From positions 3,472,001 through 3,536,000 of the forward strand of contig CP084611.1 in NCBI GenBank assembly GCA_025917655.1: a stretch of DNA of 64,000 nucleotides, read 5' to 3'. The DNA is from Chlorella sorokiniana (Eukaryota; Chlorophyta; Trebouxiophyceae; Chlorellales; Chlorellaceae). The position numbers and the translations under genes were made by a program. The notes under the pieces were generated by a model. That model was not told where the DNA came from and did not search any database. It saw only the letters and a list, made by a program, of their open reading frames with translations. Positions 45,835 through 61,165 of this stretch are shown one piece after another. Each line of letters begins with the position of its first letter. Positions within the stretch are counted from its first letter, which is position 1.

Positions 45835-46400
45835 CGTGGCGGGGGCGGCGCGCCTGCAACCAGGGGTCGACAGCAAGGTCTGTGCCGCAGCGGCGGCGGG
45901 GTTGCGGAGGCGCAGCAGGTGCAGCAGACTGAAAGCGCATGGCTGGGATCCACTGAGCGCGATATCACCTTGTCCGAGCTGCACTCGAACGCAGTGACGG
46001 GCCGCTCAGACCTGCCGAGACGATAGAATTAGAGGCCGGAGCTTGGTGCAAGTGTAATCCAATGCGCTCAGACGATTGCTTGTAGCACAGGAGTGTGAGA
46101 TGCTTCAACGCAGCACATCGCCAGGGGGAGCAGCAAAGCAACAAGGTGCCGCACCTGCTGAAGTTCACGGGTGACGTTGCCCGAGCTGCAGCATTGCTTC
46201 CAGCTACAGACGAAATGTATCGAGGCTTCGAACAACGATGCGCACCGCAACCCCTCCCTGCCCTTGTCCTGCCTGCCGCCGCCCACCGTACCGGCCGGCC
46301 TGGCTTGATGGTTGGAATTCAGCAGTTGCGCAATGCAAAAGGCAGCAAATCATTTTGCATGCTGGCCAGCCTGCAAGGAGGAGCGACCGCCCGCTGGGCC
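45835..46400. other. TGD4 5' region and S-formylglutathione hydrolase 3' region
   Basis: Contains a plausible splice acceptor just before the TGD4 ATG (near 45855), suggesting an intron in the 5' UTR. No other exon or signal recognised. Confidence 0.45.
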
Positions 46401-48112
46401 TCAGGGCAGCAGGTGCTTGGCGTGGAAGGCCAGGTGGTCGTCGATGAAGGTGGCGATGGTGAAGTAGCTGTGGTCGTAGCCCTCCTGCATGCGGCTCTCC
46501 AGCTGCAACTTGCCCGCCGCCGCCTCTTTGAACGCCCACGGGTGCAGCTGCGCAGCGGCACCACGGGGAAGGCGCGTAAGCAACTATGTGCCCCATTAGC
46601 AAAAAGGTCGAGGCCGGGGTGCCGTACTGCCACCCGCCCGCGCTGCACCCCTGCAGCTGGCAGTGCGCACCTGCGTCTTGAGGAACTCGTCGTCGCTGCC
46701 CGTGTCCATCAGGACGGGCAGCGGGGGCCGGCATAGTCGGCGGCCAGGCGTGTGGCGTCGTACTGCGCCGCCGCATCCTGCCACTGCTCCCCAAGGTACC
46801 CGGCAAACGCCTTGTGGCCCCAGGGCACCTGGCTGGGGTTGCAGATGGGCGCAAAGGCGGACACGGACTTGTAGGCAGCGGGGTTCTTGAGGGCGATGGT
46901 CAATGCGCCGTGGCCGCCCATGCTGTGACCCATGATGGAAACCTGTGGCAGGGTGGGCGGTGGAGGGTAGGGTGCGGAGCACGGCAGCAGCGTTGGCGTG
47001 GTTTTGCAGCGCCCACATCAGTGGCAATCGGCGGCCTCCCACCAAACTCAAAGTCTTAAGCAAGCCTGCATTCGGCACTGTCTGCCGCCCTCGGGCAACC
47101 CCTTCCCGCTGCTGCCTGCCGCTCACTCGGTCCACATCCAGCTCGGGAAGGAGCGCAGCAGGGTGGGCAGCTCTTGCGTGATGTAGCTGTACATGCGGTA
47201 CTGCCGCCACTTGTCCTCTGTGGCATCCAGGGGTAGAAGCCGGCGCCCGTGCCAAAGTCCCAGCTGCGGCAGCAGAATGTGAGGGAGGTGTGCGCACACA
47301 TTGAAATGTGATTGTTGTTGGTGGCGGGCACCGGATGGGGGTAGCCACACGCGCTCAGGGCGGGTCCATGATTGCTGGCAGGGATGGAGCAGGCAGTTGC
47401 ACTAGAAGCAGGCCAACTTCTGGGAAGTGCTTCGTGGAACATTTGGAAATGCTGCCAGCGCAGCTGGCTGCCCTCGACAATCAACGGATGCCAGCATTTG
47501 CTCGGCAGCCAGCAAGGGGCACTGCCCTGCGTCGCACCTGTCGTCCTCCCCCTCGATGCCTAGGCCGCGTGGCGAGGTGTCTGGCGCCACAATGGCAAGC
47601 CCCAGCTCGGCTGCCTTGCGCTGGGCGCCCGCCTTCTGAGTGAAGTTTTCGTCAGTGCAGGTCAGCCCCGACAGGTAGAGCACGAGCTGCAAGTGGAGCG
47701 GGACACGGGAGGGTTTGGCCAGTCAGATGCAATGAGCGAGCGCTGATGGGAAGTAAATCATGGGTCAGACGCCCGGGATCCACATTCAAGCTGCGGAGCG
47801 CGACGACAGCAGGAGGCAGCTTCCTCAGGGGCCAGCGTCGGCGCCGGTCACCAACATGTCCCTGCCCACCGGCACTTTGCCGCCATCGGCAGCTGCCGGA
47901 GGCACGAAGAGGCTGAAGTTCATCTTACAGCCCAACTGCGAGCTCTGGTGTGCGTAGCGCTTGACAAAGCCCCCAAACATCTGCACATGGGAAACGCAAG
48001 GGGCGATCGGCAACCTCGACCATGGCGTTCTGGATACCATGAGCAAACTGGGGGAGGTAGAGCTGCGAGGAGCAGCCTCCCTCACCTTGTTCGTCTTTAG
48101 AAGTTCCGCCAT
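46401..48112 (-). CDS. S-formylglutathione hydrolase (esterase D family)
   Basis: Hydrolyses S-formylglutathione to formate and glutathione, the last step of glutathione-dependent formaldehyde detoxification; cytosolic serine hydrolase. Exon 1 is small: ATG at 48112 coding M-A-E-L-L-K-T-N-K, spliced to [13 protein letters not shown]. Then [62 protein letters not shown], the nucleophile elbow G-H-S-M-G-G-H-G-A, and the catalytic His region [16 protein letters not shown]. The catalytic Asp is in D-T-G-S-D-D-E-F-L. The stop is at 46401. It is divergent from MCM7, 207 bp away. Confidence 0.95.
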
Positions 48113-48319
48113 ATTGACCTGTGTAATGGACCCAATAACAATGCTTGATTCGGGTTATCAGGCCACGGGAAGCCCATTCCGCCACTTTCTGCTGCTCTGT
48201 GCTGGAGCCACCTCAGCAAACCTTTTTTCGAATTTTGCGGCCGCTGGCAACCGCCTAGGCCTTGTTGTGGTCTGTACTTCCTCTTGAGTACATTGTGAGC
48301 GGCTTGAGAGCCTGGCACG
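48113..48319. promoter_or_regulatory. Divergent promoter region of S-formylglutathione hydrolase and MCM7
   Basis: 207 bp between the two ATGs. TTTTGCGG near 48232 resembles but does not exactly match an E2F site, which would fit MCM7. Confidence 0.45.
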
Positions 48320-52941
<4,622 letters not shown>

Positions 52942-53610
52942 AACCCACCCCGGGCGCACCCCCGCCCAGTGTGCTGCTGCAACATGCCGGCAGCCAGCTG
53001 AGCATTCCCGCTGCGGCTTTCCCTCCCGCTCACTGCTCCCTGCTACCCTTTCCTTTGCCTTCGACCCCAATGGACCCGCTGACCACGCTGTAACAACACG
53101 CCTCTGGCGCATGGTTGTCAACAAGGCATAGAACCCGCTGACGGCAGGGAGGGTACAGGGCATGCACCAGCGGTCTGCTGGCAGTGGTGGTGGAGGGCTT
53201 GCGGCCGCTGGCCCTTCACTTGCTCTCGATCGGAGCCTGCACGTACGTGTCCATCGACTGTGTGCGTTTAGGGCATACACTCAGTCTACAAGGCATCCAG
53301 ACAAGCGGCCAAGGCAGGAAAACAGCCAAACGGATCATTTGGTCACAGCACATTGATTGTATCATCATCATGCGCATAATCAGAGGAAGCCGGGTCAACA
53401 AAATGGGGGACACACAGGCTGACATGCCTATGAGCCGGTTCAGCGTGTATGTAAGCAGGGCCGGACGGCGGCATGCGAGGAGGAGCAAGACGAGGTGTGG
53501 TGACGTGGCAAGCTCATGAACGCTGCCAGGGATCAAAGCTGTCCAGAAGGAAGGTGGGCGCACCGCGCATCATGCATGTGGAGTGCTAGTCCTGCACCTG
53601 AAAATTGTAC
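52942..53610. other. Convergent 3' region of MCM7 and the RING gene
   Basis: 669 bp. TGTAA for MCM7 at 53089-53093; the rest is lower in GC and shows no supported exon. Confidence 0.55.
53089..53093 (+). terminator. TGTAA poly(A) signal, MCM7
   Basis: About 148 bases past the MCM7 stop. Confidence 0.5.
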
Positions 53611-55702
53611 TCAGACGACGGCGCTGCTGGCGCGGCGGCGCTGCCTGGTCACGCGGGCTGCTGGGGCTGCGGCACCTGCCTCGCTTCCAGCCGCTGTTGC
53701 CAGGTGGGCTTGTGAGCGCGTGAAAGGGCGACGGGATGCCCTGCTTTCATTCAGGACACTGTGGAAGCCCAAGGCTGCCTCCGCGGCTGCAGCTCCACCA
53801 AGCTCGGCAGCTGGCCTAAGGGTGCTGCCTTGAGCACAGCTTGGCCCCGTTTGCTCTGCGGCTTGCTGCTCCAGTTTGCATTGCGCCAGCCCAACGTCTA
53901 GGCTGGCACGGCAGAGGGGGCAAGTGCCTGCGGCGTTCTGCTGCAACCACGCGCCCAGGCAGGAGGCGTGCAGCACGTGGCCGCACGGCAGCAGCTTCCC
54001 AGCCTGCACGCGGGCAAGGCAGCATGCTAGGGGTTTGGTCCCGCACCACGGGCCGGGCCTGCAGGGCAGATCACACAGCAACCCCACGCAGCTGCTACAG
54101 GCACGGTCCAAGCAATGCCCGCCCACCTTCATGCCCTCCAGGCAGATGCAGCAGGGGCCCCGCGCCAGCTGGTCAGCGCCCGCATCCCGGCACGCGGTGC
54201 GCAGCGCGCGCAGCATGCGGCGGCATGCTGCGTGGCGGCGCAGGCGCGCCCGCAGGAACCCCGCCAGCATGCGCACCTCCAGCAGCAGCATGCCGTCCGC
54301 CAGCTGCGGCTGCAGGCCGTGCCGGCCGCACTTGAGGGCCCAGAGGTGCAGGTGGTGCAGCAGGGTGAGGGAGGCCAGGCCCAGGTCGGAGGCCAGGTCC
54401 AGCCAGTAGGGTGCCAGGCAGCGCCGCCCTCCCACGCCTCCTCCTCCTGCACACGGCGGCAAAGGGGGCAGCAGGGTGGGGTGGGTGGGTGGGTGGGTGC
54501 GGGCCACGGGGGAGGATTGCAGGAGGGGGCGGGGGCAGCAGCAACATGCGCCAACTTGGCAAGCGCACCTCGCCCCTCGCCTTGGCCCGCGCGGCGCCCC
54601 AGTGGCTGGCGGCCTGCACCGCGTACTCTGGCCAGGGAGAGGCCGGCGTCCAGCGTCACAAAGGCGGCGTCATGCAGCCACAGCAGCTCCATGCTGCAGG
54701 GTGAGCAGGGGGTGCAGGGCGTGGGCCCACACGGTGACGCAGCGGGCGAGCGCGGCCCCTGTATGGCGGCATTGAAGCAGCCTGGGTGCCGCCGCTCGCT
54801 GCGCCGCGAGCGGTATCGAGGCGCCCCACCTGAACGACGCGCCCTCCAGCTGCGGCGCGGAGCGCAGGAAGCCCGCCACCCAGCTCAGGTGCTGCGCCAG
54901 GATGCCCCCAGCAGCAGCAGGGTGCGAGCGTGCTGCAGCGGGGTGGCGCGGGGCGAGGACAGCAGCACGTCCCCGCGCAGGCTGGCAAGCCTCGTGAACA
55001 TGCTGAACCAGCAGGTCACCGCACACCATGCCAGCCACTGGGGGGCGGGGGCGCGGCGCAAACAGGGAAGCGCGAGGTGTGTATGTCAGGGAGCACGCTT
55101 TGTCAACCTTGCGCACCAGCAGCGCCTGTTACCCAAAACACGTGCGCCACTTGTTGACAGCGTTTAGGGAGGGCTGCCGCTCACCTGCCACAGGCTGCCA
55201 AAGCCGGGGCTCTGCACCGCCGCCAGGAACGCCACCTTGAGCAGCACAAACTTGAGCAGGCGGTCAGCCAGCTGCGACGTCTCGTACGCGGTCAGCCGGC
55301 CCAGGAAGAGGGCCTTGGTGGCCAGGGCGGAGCCCGCGTAGCAGGAGGCGGCCAGGTTGGCGGCGAAGAAGACGCCCAGCTGCGTCTGCAGCACCGCCTC
55401 CAGGCTGGTGAGGGCCAGGCGCTTGGCGTACGTGCAGTCAACTCGATCATAGCCGCTGCAGCGGGGTGTACCAGGAGGCTGCTGGGGAGTGACGGCCAGC
55501 GTGGTTGCCAAGCCAGGCAGCAGGCAGCAGCACCACAAGCGCACCTGGTTGCCAGCTGAAGGAGCTTGGCAGCCTCCTCCGCCACCTCCTGGCCCTCCTT
55601 GCTCGCCGTCAACTGCGAGTACACACCAGCGCCACTGAACAGCGTGTAGACGAAGAGAACCACTCCAGGATCCAACAGGCGCAAGGTCGTCGCGACGGGC
55701 AT
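53611..55702 (-). CDS. Membrane RING-type E3 ubiquitin ligase, AMFR/gp78-like
   Basis: Probable ER membrane ubiquitin ligase of the degradation (ERAD) type. The ATG at 55702 leads into a first membrane helix (V-V-L-F-V-Y-T-L-F). Later exons give further helices, F-F-A-A-N-L-A-A-S-C-Y-A and L-K-F-V-L-L-K-V-A-F-L-A-A-V, and the AMFR-like L-F-L-G-R-L-T-A-Y-E. The segment L-T-L-L-H-H-L-H-L-W precedes the RING. The RING-H2 finger has C-C-I-C-L-E-G-M-K, A-G-K-L-L-P-C-G-H-V-L-H-A-S-C-L-G-A-W-L and C-P-L-C-R-A-S-L, split by an intron (about 54140-53905). The tail to the stop at 53611 is Ala/Arg-rich; I see no CUE domain as in animal gp78. HRD1 is an alternative, but the helix spacing favours AMFR. 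Frame slips near 54830 and 54420. Confidence 0.78.
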
Positions 55703-56691
55703 GGCTGCGACGCGCGATGCGGTGGAAGGGGCGCTTCAGCAACCGGCATACTGAAGCGACAAGGCCCCCAGTTCGACACATTCGATACCAATGTGCCAAG
55801 CTGATGCAACCCGGCGATCAAGCAGGGCAAAACCAGGGCACACGGAGAAGCGGGAGTCGGTCAGCGAGGGAGAGTGGGGATTTGGTCGCTGTGTAAGGGT
55901 AACATTACCTGCGCAGGTGTGTCGAAAGCTTAAACACGGCTTTTCAGGCCGGGTAGAGACCCAGCTGACGAGACACCAGCGTCACCAGGAGCCGTTACAT
56001 TGAGCGACAAAAGTTCGATCTCGTCTCAACTACACGGCTGGGTTCTGCTCTCGGACGAGTGCATTCGGACACCTAAGCACATGTGCTGCGCCATGCTGCG
56101 CCGGTCACCCTGCCTGGTCATGAGACCTGATTCCCTTGGACCATCTGCCCGTTGTTTTGTTTGCTCACAAAAGATTTATGTTTTACAGCGGACTCAAATC
56201 ATTCAAAGTGTGTCTGGACTTTTGAAACGGGCATGCCGATGAGTGGTAGGCAGCCTGCCTTTGAGGCAGCCCAGAGTTATACTACATGTTCCGCTTGGTC
56301 CTATTCATGTTGCAAACGTATTTAAACATCATGATGTGCAGGCCTAGGCTCCATCTCGCTCAGGGTTCAGCAGCCCCGTGGAGCCGCTTGCAGGCCCCCT
56401 GGCGGCCGCAACAGTGGCTTCCTTTGGGGGCCTGGCCATGGGTCGATTGGCCCAGCCAGGCCGCGCTGGACACACACTATCCTAAAGAGAGTGCCAAGCA
56501 GCGCTGGTGACCCACTGGAGTATCAGATCCCACCTCCAAGCGGGGTGAGTTGGCACACTAGCTTGGGTCGCCGGTTACGATCAGGCAAGCCAGCGCCAGC
56601 CGTGCGCCCCTTCCGACGCCGACGGGCGAGACGTCAGTGAAACCTAACAATAAATACTCCCAGGCCTTAACTAACAAACTTCTGGCCCCTT
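55703..56691. other. Divergent intergenic region, 989 bp, with repeat copy C
   Basis: Apart from the partial repeat at 56033-56155 I see nothing I can name. A 74-codon open frame at 56286-56510 lacks coding character. Confidence 0.5.
56033..56155 (+). repeat. Dispersed repeat, copy C (partial, diverged)
   Basis: Shares GGTTCTGCTCTCGGACGAG and, after a gap, the GCACATG...GCCATGCTGCG block with copies A (58001) and B (59262). Similarity fades after about 70 bases. Confidence 0.7.
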
Positions 56692-57256
56692 ATGCAGGCT
56701 GAGAGGATGGACTGGATGATCGAGGAGATACTTCACCTGGACCCAACATCCAACGTGGTAAGCTTGGCCATGCTGGCTTGCGAGTGGGGTCATCGGTGGG
56801 TCGCTGGCATGCCAGCGCCTGTAAGGTGCCCCTGCTAATGCTGATGCACATACCTCTGGCGCCTTGCAGGCTGCAATGCTGCAAAAAGAAGTGATCCAGG
56901 TGTATGTTGATCTGCTCGACGCTGAGTACAACATGAGTGCTGCATGGAAACACAGTATGCACTCGATAGTTGCGCTCATGTTTGGTGGGCTGGCAGCATG
57001 GAAGTACTTGGCGCAGCCAGTCTTGCAGTACGTATACGCCAACCCTCCTGTTGTGCTAGGCAAGCTGGCCCCCTTTGCTGCGCAAGAACCCCAGATTGTC
57101 CTGGCATTGTTAGCATTTTCCATGTCCTACCTCGTCTATTCAGTGTTCCAACTCGTTTTCGGCAAGATCTTGAGATCACATGCTGACATTCGCCGGGCAA
57201 GAGTGAAACTTGCATGTCTACACAAGTGGCTGTTGGCGTACTCTCGCCACCGCTGA
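56692..57256 (+). CDS. Two-helix small membrane protein, unrecognised
   Basis: 150 residues in two exons (56692-56757 and 56870-57256), joined in phase by a clean GT-AG intron. The start M-Q-A-E-R-M-D-W-M is the first in-frame ATG. The N-terminal 60 residues are an acidic, probably helical segment (V-I-Q-V-Y-V-D-L-L-D-A-E-Y). Two membrane helices follow: I-V-A-L-M-F-G-G-L-A-A-W and, after a Pro-rich loop, I-V-L-A-L-L-A-F-S-M-S-Y-L-V-Y-S-V-F. The C-terminal tail is basic (R-R-A-R-V-K), so by the positive-inside rule both ends may face the cytosol or stroma. I do not recognise the family. Codon use and the intron suggest a genuine gene. Confidence 0.6.
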
Positions 57257-58397
57257 TAGTGCGTTTGTCCAGGTCTGCTGAATGTGTCTTGTTTTATGTA
57301 CCCGATACATTCATAGCTGTGATGGGGCATTTATACATGCAAGCAGTGAAGAAATAATCACAAGATGAACAGCTTGCATGGGCTTCAAATATTGCTGCCT
57401 GCGGGTGCATGAGCATGCGCGGTTGCAGGCACCACCTGATGTCAAGGTAATCATCAGGCGTTGCTCAGCTCCACTGGCAGCCGCAGGCTGGGGAATGCTT
57501 GAGTGAGGTGGTAGAAGCCGATATGAACGCAGCGGCATCAGCTTAGCGGCCAGCGCCAACCAGTTGCCGACTTCTGCAGCTTGGGCTTGTTGTCCTGCAC
57601 CATCCGTACCCTGGCAGCATCAGCAGAGTGCAGGAAACGTGCAGCACTGAAGATGGGGTTGGCGGCCGATGGCAGCAGCAGGCAAGAACGCATGCGGGTG
57701 GCAGGGCCAGGCGCTTGGGGCGGACTGGGGCAGAGCACAGAACAAACCATTCGTGCAGAACTGGAGAGGCAGGACAGCTGCAGGATTTGAACCGCGCCGC
57801 AACCGCCGCCCATGAGAAGTCAAGGCGGGTGCGAACGGCCAGCAGCCGCTGCTGGCCAGGCCCCTCAGCAGATCCTGGACCATGGGGCCCCTCCCGCCAA
57901 GCAGCTATAGCACAGCAACAACCCAGCCAGCTCGGGTGCATAAAGCCCTGCAGCCAGACGCAGTGCAATAGGGCCCAGCAGTTGAGTGTCCTTTAAACCC
58001 GCACAGCCAGGGGTTCTGCTGTCGGACGGGCAACACAGCACATGCTGCGTCGCCATGCTGCGCCCAACCAGGATAGGCTCGAGACAAGGATGCTTCCTTC
58101 TTGCTTTTTGGTCCTTGAATTATCTGCCACGTTACGTTTAGCAGCATGCCAGCCTCGCCTTGGCACGCAGCTCGGTGCGGCCCTGCGTGGCGTGGCAGCA
58201 GAAGCGGCGACGTGTGAGTGCAACGGAACACGCATCGCGCAGCAAGGGAAGGCAGAGCTGCGCCGAGCAAAGGCTGCATGTGGAACATGTTTCAGTCCAT
58301 CCCTGTCTGCATAAACGGGGACGAACGTAGTGATGAAGCAGCAAGCAGCTGAGAGGGGAGTCTCGTGGGATGGTCACGTCATACATTTCACACCTTA
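57257..58397. other. Convergent intergenic region, 1.1 kb, with repeat copy A
   Basis: Holds repeat copy A at its right end. Open frames at 57543-57968 on both strands overlap and look like GC-driven shadows; no gene called. Confidence 0.5.
58001..58204 (+). repeat. Dispersed repeat, copy A (decayed duplicate of a promoter and 5' end)
   Basis: About 80% alike to copy B over its whole length. It includes the ATGCCAGCCTCGC that in copy B is the start of the PNPOx-like gene and the start of its transit peptide. In copy A the coding part is shortened and soon runs out of frame. Confidence 0.8.
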
Positions 58398-59114
58398 CTA
58401 GGCTGTCCATACTATGAACGCAAGCCTGGCAAGCAGGTACGCCCCATAGCAGACAAGGGCCCAAGCAAAGGCTGACTGGGGCAACGGGAACAGCGTCACC
58501 GCCAGCTCCTGCAGCGTGGCCTGCCCCGCCTCCCGCTCGGCGGCTAGCTCCTCCCTCCGGCGTTCCGATTCAGCCAGACTTGCGGCAAGTCGCTGCCGCT
58601 CCTCCAGCAGCTGCTGTTGCAGGGCCGCCGCCGCGCGCTGCTCGCTGGCCAGCCGGGCTCGCAGGCCCTCCAGCTCTGAGCTAGCGGCTGGCACCGCAGC
58701 GCCGTGGTCGCCTGTCCCCTGCTGCTCGGCCTGCTTCGCCGCAGGCTGCTCCCACCCCGCGACAGGGGCGCCTGCCTCCTGCTGCTTTGCTGGCGGTCCT
58801 GCCTCAGCATGCCTCCTCACATCTCGGGCGACCGTGCTGAGCGCGGGCGACAGCTGCGCTGGCTGTGGCGGCGCAGTCGCCAAACCACTGTTGGCTGTCA
58901 CAAGGCCTGCAAAAACTTCAAAGACAGGCAACGGTGATGTTAAAGTCTCAGTCTGAGCAAGGACTGTGGAGGCTGGCAAACCCGCCGGCACTGATGCTAC
59001 AAGCAAAGAACAAATCGAATAGCCGGCGTCCTTGCCTGGGAAGGGCCGGGCAGCGACACCCTCGCGAGCGGAAGGCCTGGCGGACGCAGAAGGCAAGCGC
59101 AGAGAGACGTACAT
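58398..59114 (-). CDS. Coiled-coil, C-terminally membrane-anchored protein, unrecognised
   Basis: 238 residues in one uninterrupted frame from the ATG at 59114 to the stop at 58398. The first 30 residues are Ser/Arg/Ala-rich (R-L-P-S-A-S-A-R-P-S-A-R), a likely plastid transit peptide. A Pro/Ala/Gln-rich stretch follows, then a coiled coil of about 60 residues (L-R-A-R-L-A-S-E-Q-R-A-A-A-A-L-Q-Q-Q-L-L onwards). A single hydrophobic helix ends the protein (F-A-W-A-L-V-C-Y-G-A-Y-L-L-A-R-L-A-F-I-V). A tail-anchored organelle-membrane protein is inferred. I do not recognise a family. It sits between repeat copies A and B. Confidence 0.6.
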   Translation of the reverse strand: MYVSLRLPSASARPSAREGVAARPFPGKDAGYSICSLLVASVPAGLPASTVLAQTETLTSPLPVFEVFAGLVTANSGLATAPPQPAQLSPALSTVARDVRRHAEAGPPAKQQEAGAPVAGWEQPAAKQAEQQGTGDHGAAVPAASSELEGLRARLASEQRAAAALQQQLLEERQRLAASLAESERRREELAAEREAGQATLQELAVTLFPLPQSAFAWALVCYGAYLLARLAFIVWTA

Positions 59115-59261
59115 TGTGCTGAATCACGGCGCTTAGCGACCTACTGGCTCAAGTCAGCAGTGCAAACCATCGAGAGAGGCCGGCTGGCGCGCGGCGTGAG
59201 GCATTGCCACCTGAGGCGTTGATGTGCTGACAAGCTAAGAGTTACATAAGTGTCATTTTGC

Positions 59262-59489
59262 CTGCATGGCCAGAGGTTCTGCTCTCGGACGAGCACACCT
59301 CAGCACATGCTGTGTCACCATGCTGCGTCCAACCCGGATAGGCTCGAGACAAGGGTGCCTCCTTCTTGCATTGTTTGCCTTCTGGTCCTAAATTTATCTG
59401 CCACATTACATTTAGCAGCATGCCAGCCTCGCTATGCTGCTTTGCTCGCAGCTCGGTGCGGCCCTGCGTGGCGCAACCCCGGCAGCAGA
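59262..59489 (+). repeat. Dispersed repeat, copy B (promoter and 5' end of the PNPOx-like gene)
   Basis: Matches copy A and includes the start codon (59420) and the first 23 codons of the downstream gene. It is the copy attached to an intact reading frame, so it is the likely parent. Confidence 0.8.
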
Positions 59490-61165
59490 TGCCCTACACA
59501 GCGTCAACATGTCAATCGCAGCGTGACACGCGCCATGCAGCAGGAAAACGCCGCGCCGTGCCTGTTGCTGCAGCTGCGGCCGCTGCGGCCACGGCAGGCA
59601 GCACCAACGGGCGGCCAGCAGCAGCGCCGCGCCCAGCGCCCGCGGAGACGGCGCGCACCATCGTGGACCTGGTGGCCCATGGCACGCTGTGCACGGTGGG
59701 GGAGGACGGCATCCCGCTGGGCACCTACGTCTCGTACGTGCTGGACGAGGCGGGGCAGCCCATCCTGCGCCTGCGCGCCGACGCCGTGCACACCGCCAAC
59801 CTCAAGCGCGACCCCAAGTGCAGCCTGTTTGTGCAGCCGGGCGAGTACCCGGCGCGCCTGCTGGCCCGCGTCACCCTCATCGGCAGCGTGGAGCCCGTCA
59901 GCCCGGGTGCGCTCCGCCTGGGGGCGCAGCGCCAGCGCTCGCTCTGCCCAGCGTGTGCCCTGCTGTTCACGGCTTAGGGCAGGCGGGGCATGCTGCATCC
60001 CAACTGCCGCTGCCAGGCCTCTCACCACCCGCTCGCACCGTCGCCGCAGAGCTGGCTGAGCGCGCGGCGGACCTGCACAGCACGCTGCACGCGGGGGCAT
60101 GGGGGTGGACGCGCCGCAGCCCTCCGACCTCTACTTCCGCCTCGCCCTGCACCGCTGCTTCTACGTGGGCCAGCTGTCGGGGGCTGCGCGGCGGAGGTGC
60201 TGGAGGGGGAGGCGTACCGCGCCGCCGAGGCCGACCCGCTGCGCACCCGCGCCGCCGACCTCACGCGGCAGATGAACGCGGAGCGGCCCGAGGACGTGCT
60301 GCGCATCAGGTGTGTGTGTGCGTGCGCGCGAGTGCGTCAGGGGAGAAGGATGTGCAGGGCGGCGACAAACGGCATTGAGTGGTGCATGCCTTGCTTCTTT
60401 CCAAGGGGCACGCGGGCGTTGGTTGGGAACACGCAGCTAAGGCGCACCCGGTGCCAACCCTGCTCTGCTCTGGGCCCCGCCCTCTTCGGCCCCCTCGCTC
60501 CCCCGCAGCTGCCACGCGCTGGGCGTGCCCTTTGAGGAGATGGCGCACGCGGAAATGCTGTGGGTGGACCGGCTGGGGTGCACCTGCGCGCCGCCCGCCA
60601 GGACGGCTCCCCCGCCGTCGACCTGCGCGTGCCCTTTTTGTGCGCGGGGTGGAGGACGCAGCGCGACGCCCGCTCCGCGCTCACCATGATGGCGCAGGTG
60701 GCGTGGGAGGCGCAGAGGTGAGGGTGGGTGCTGGTGGGCGGTAGGGGAGGCGCAGGGTTTGAGCGGGTGGTGAGAGGGCGGCGGTGTTGGGCAGGCGGCG
60801 GGGAGCTGCTGGGGTGGATGCAGGGTGGATGCAGGGGGCTCCCAGGCAGAGGGGGCGAGGGAGGGCAGCGCCTTGAGCCTCCATGCTCTCGCGCCCCATC
60901 TCCGCTCCACAGGCCGTACGTGCCCCAGCCGGTGCCCCCGTGGATGCCGCCAACAACTGAGCTCGCGCCCCTGGCCAGGAGCTCTGCACGGCGCAGCCGC
61001 AACGGCTGCATGCCCCTTGGAACACCCCGCTTCATCCTAGCTTGCCTCCCTGTTTGCGCTGCACCCTCCCTTGTGCTGTTCCTTTCGACGCTCTTGTTGG
61101 CTCCTGGTCGCGTGCCGCCCTTACAATGTGATCTACGGCCTTGGCGCTGGTACCGCTCAGCTTAG
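59420..61165 (+). CDS. PNPOx-like FMN split-barrel protein with DUF2470 domain, plastid-targeted
   Basis: Resembles the pyridoxamine-phosphate-oxidase-like/HugZ-like proteins of plant plastids, some of which handle heme or regulate tetrapyrrole synthesis; the reaction here is unknown. The ATG at 59420 begins a Cys/Arg/Ser-rich transit peptide, M-P-A-S-L-C-C-F-A-R-S-S-V-R. The barrel has A-R-T-I-V-D-L-V-A-H-G-T-L-C-T-V, G-I-P-L-G-T-Y-V, V-H-T-A-N-L-K-R-D-P-K-C-S-L-F-V and A-R-V-T-L-I-G-S-V. Then L-A-L-H-R-C-F-Y-V-G-Q-L and the DUF2470 part A-A-D-L-T-R-Q-M-N-A-E-R-P-E-D-V. At least four one-base losses in G runs (about 60095, 60180, 60574, 60640). The C-terminus past R-P-Y-V-P is doubtful; the open frame ends at 61165, overlapping the next gene's end. 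Confidence 0.75.
61121..61125 (-). terminator. TGTAA poly(A) signal, photolyase-family gene
   Basis: TTACA on the + strand, 32 bases past the stop at 61157. Confidence 0.5.

Noticed and set aside
57543-57968. Minus-strand open frame of about 140 codons
   Set aside because: Cys/Pro-rich with no domain and matched by an overlapping + strand frame of similar length; typical GC shadow.
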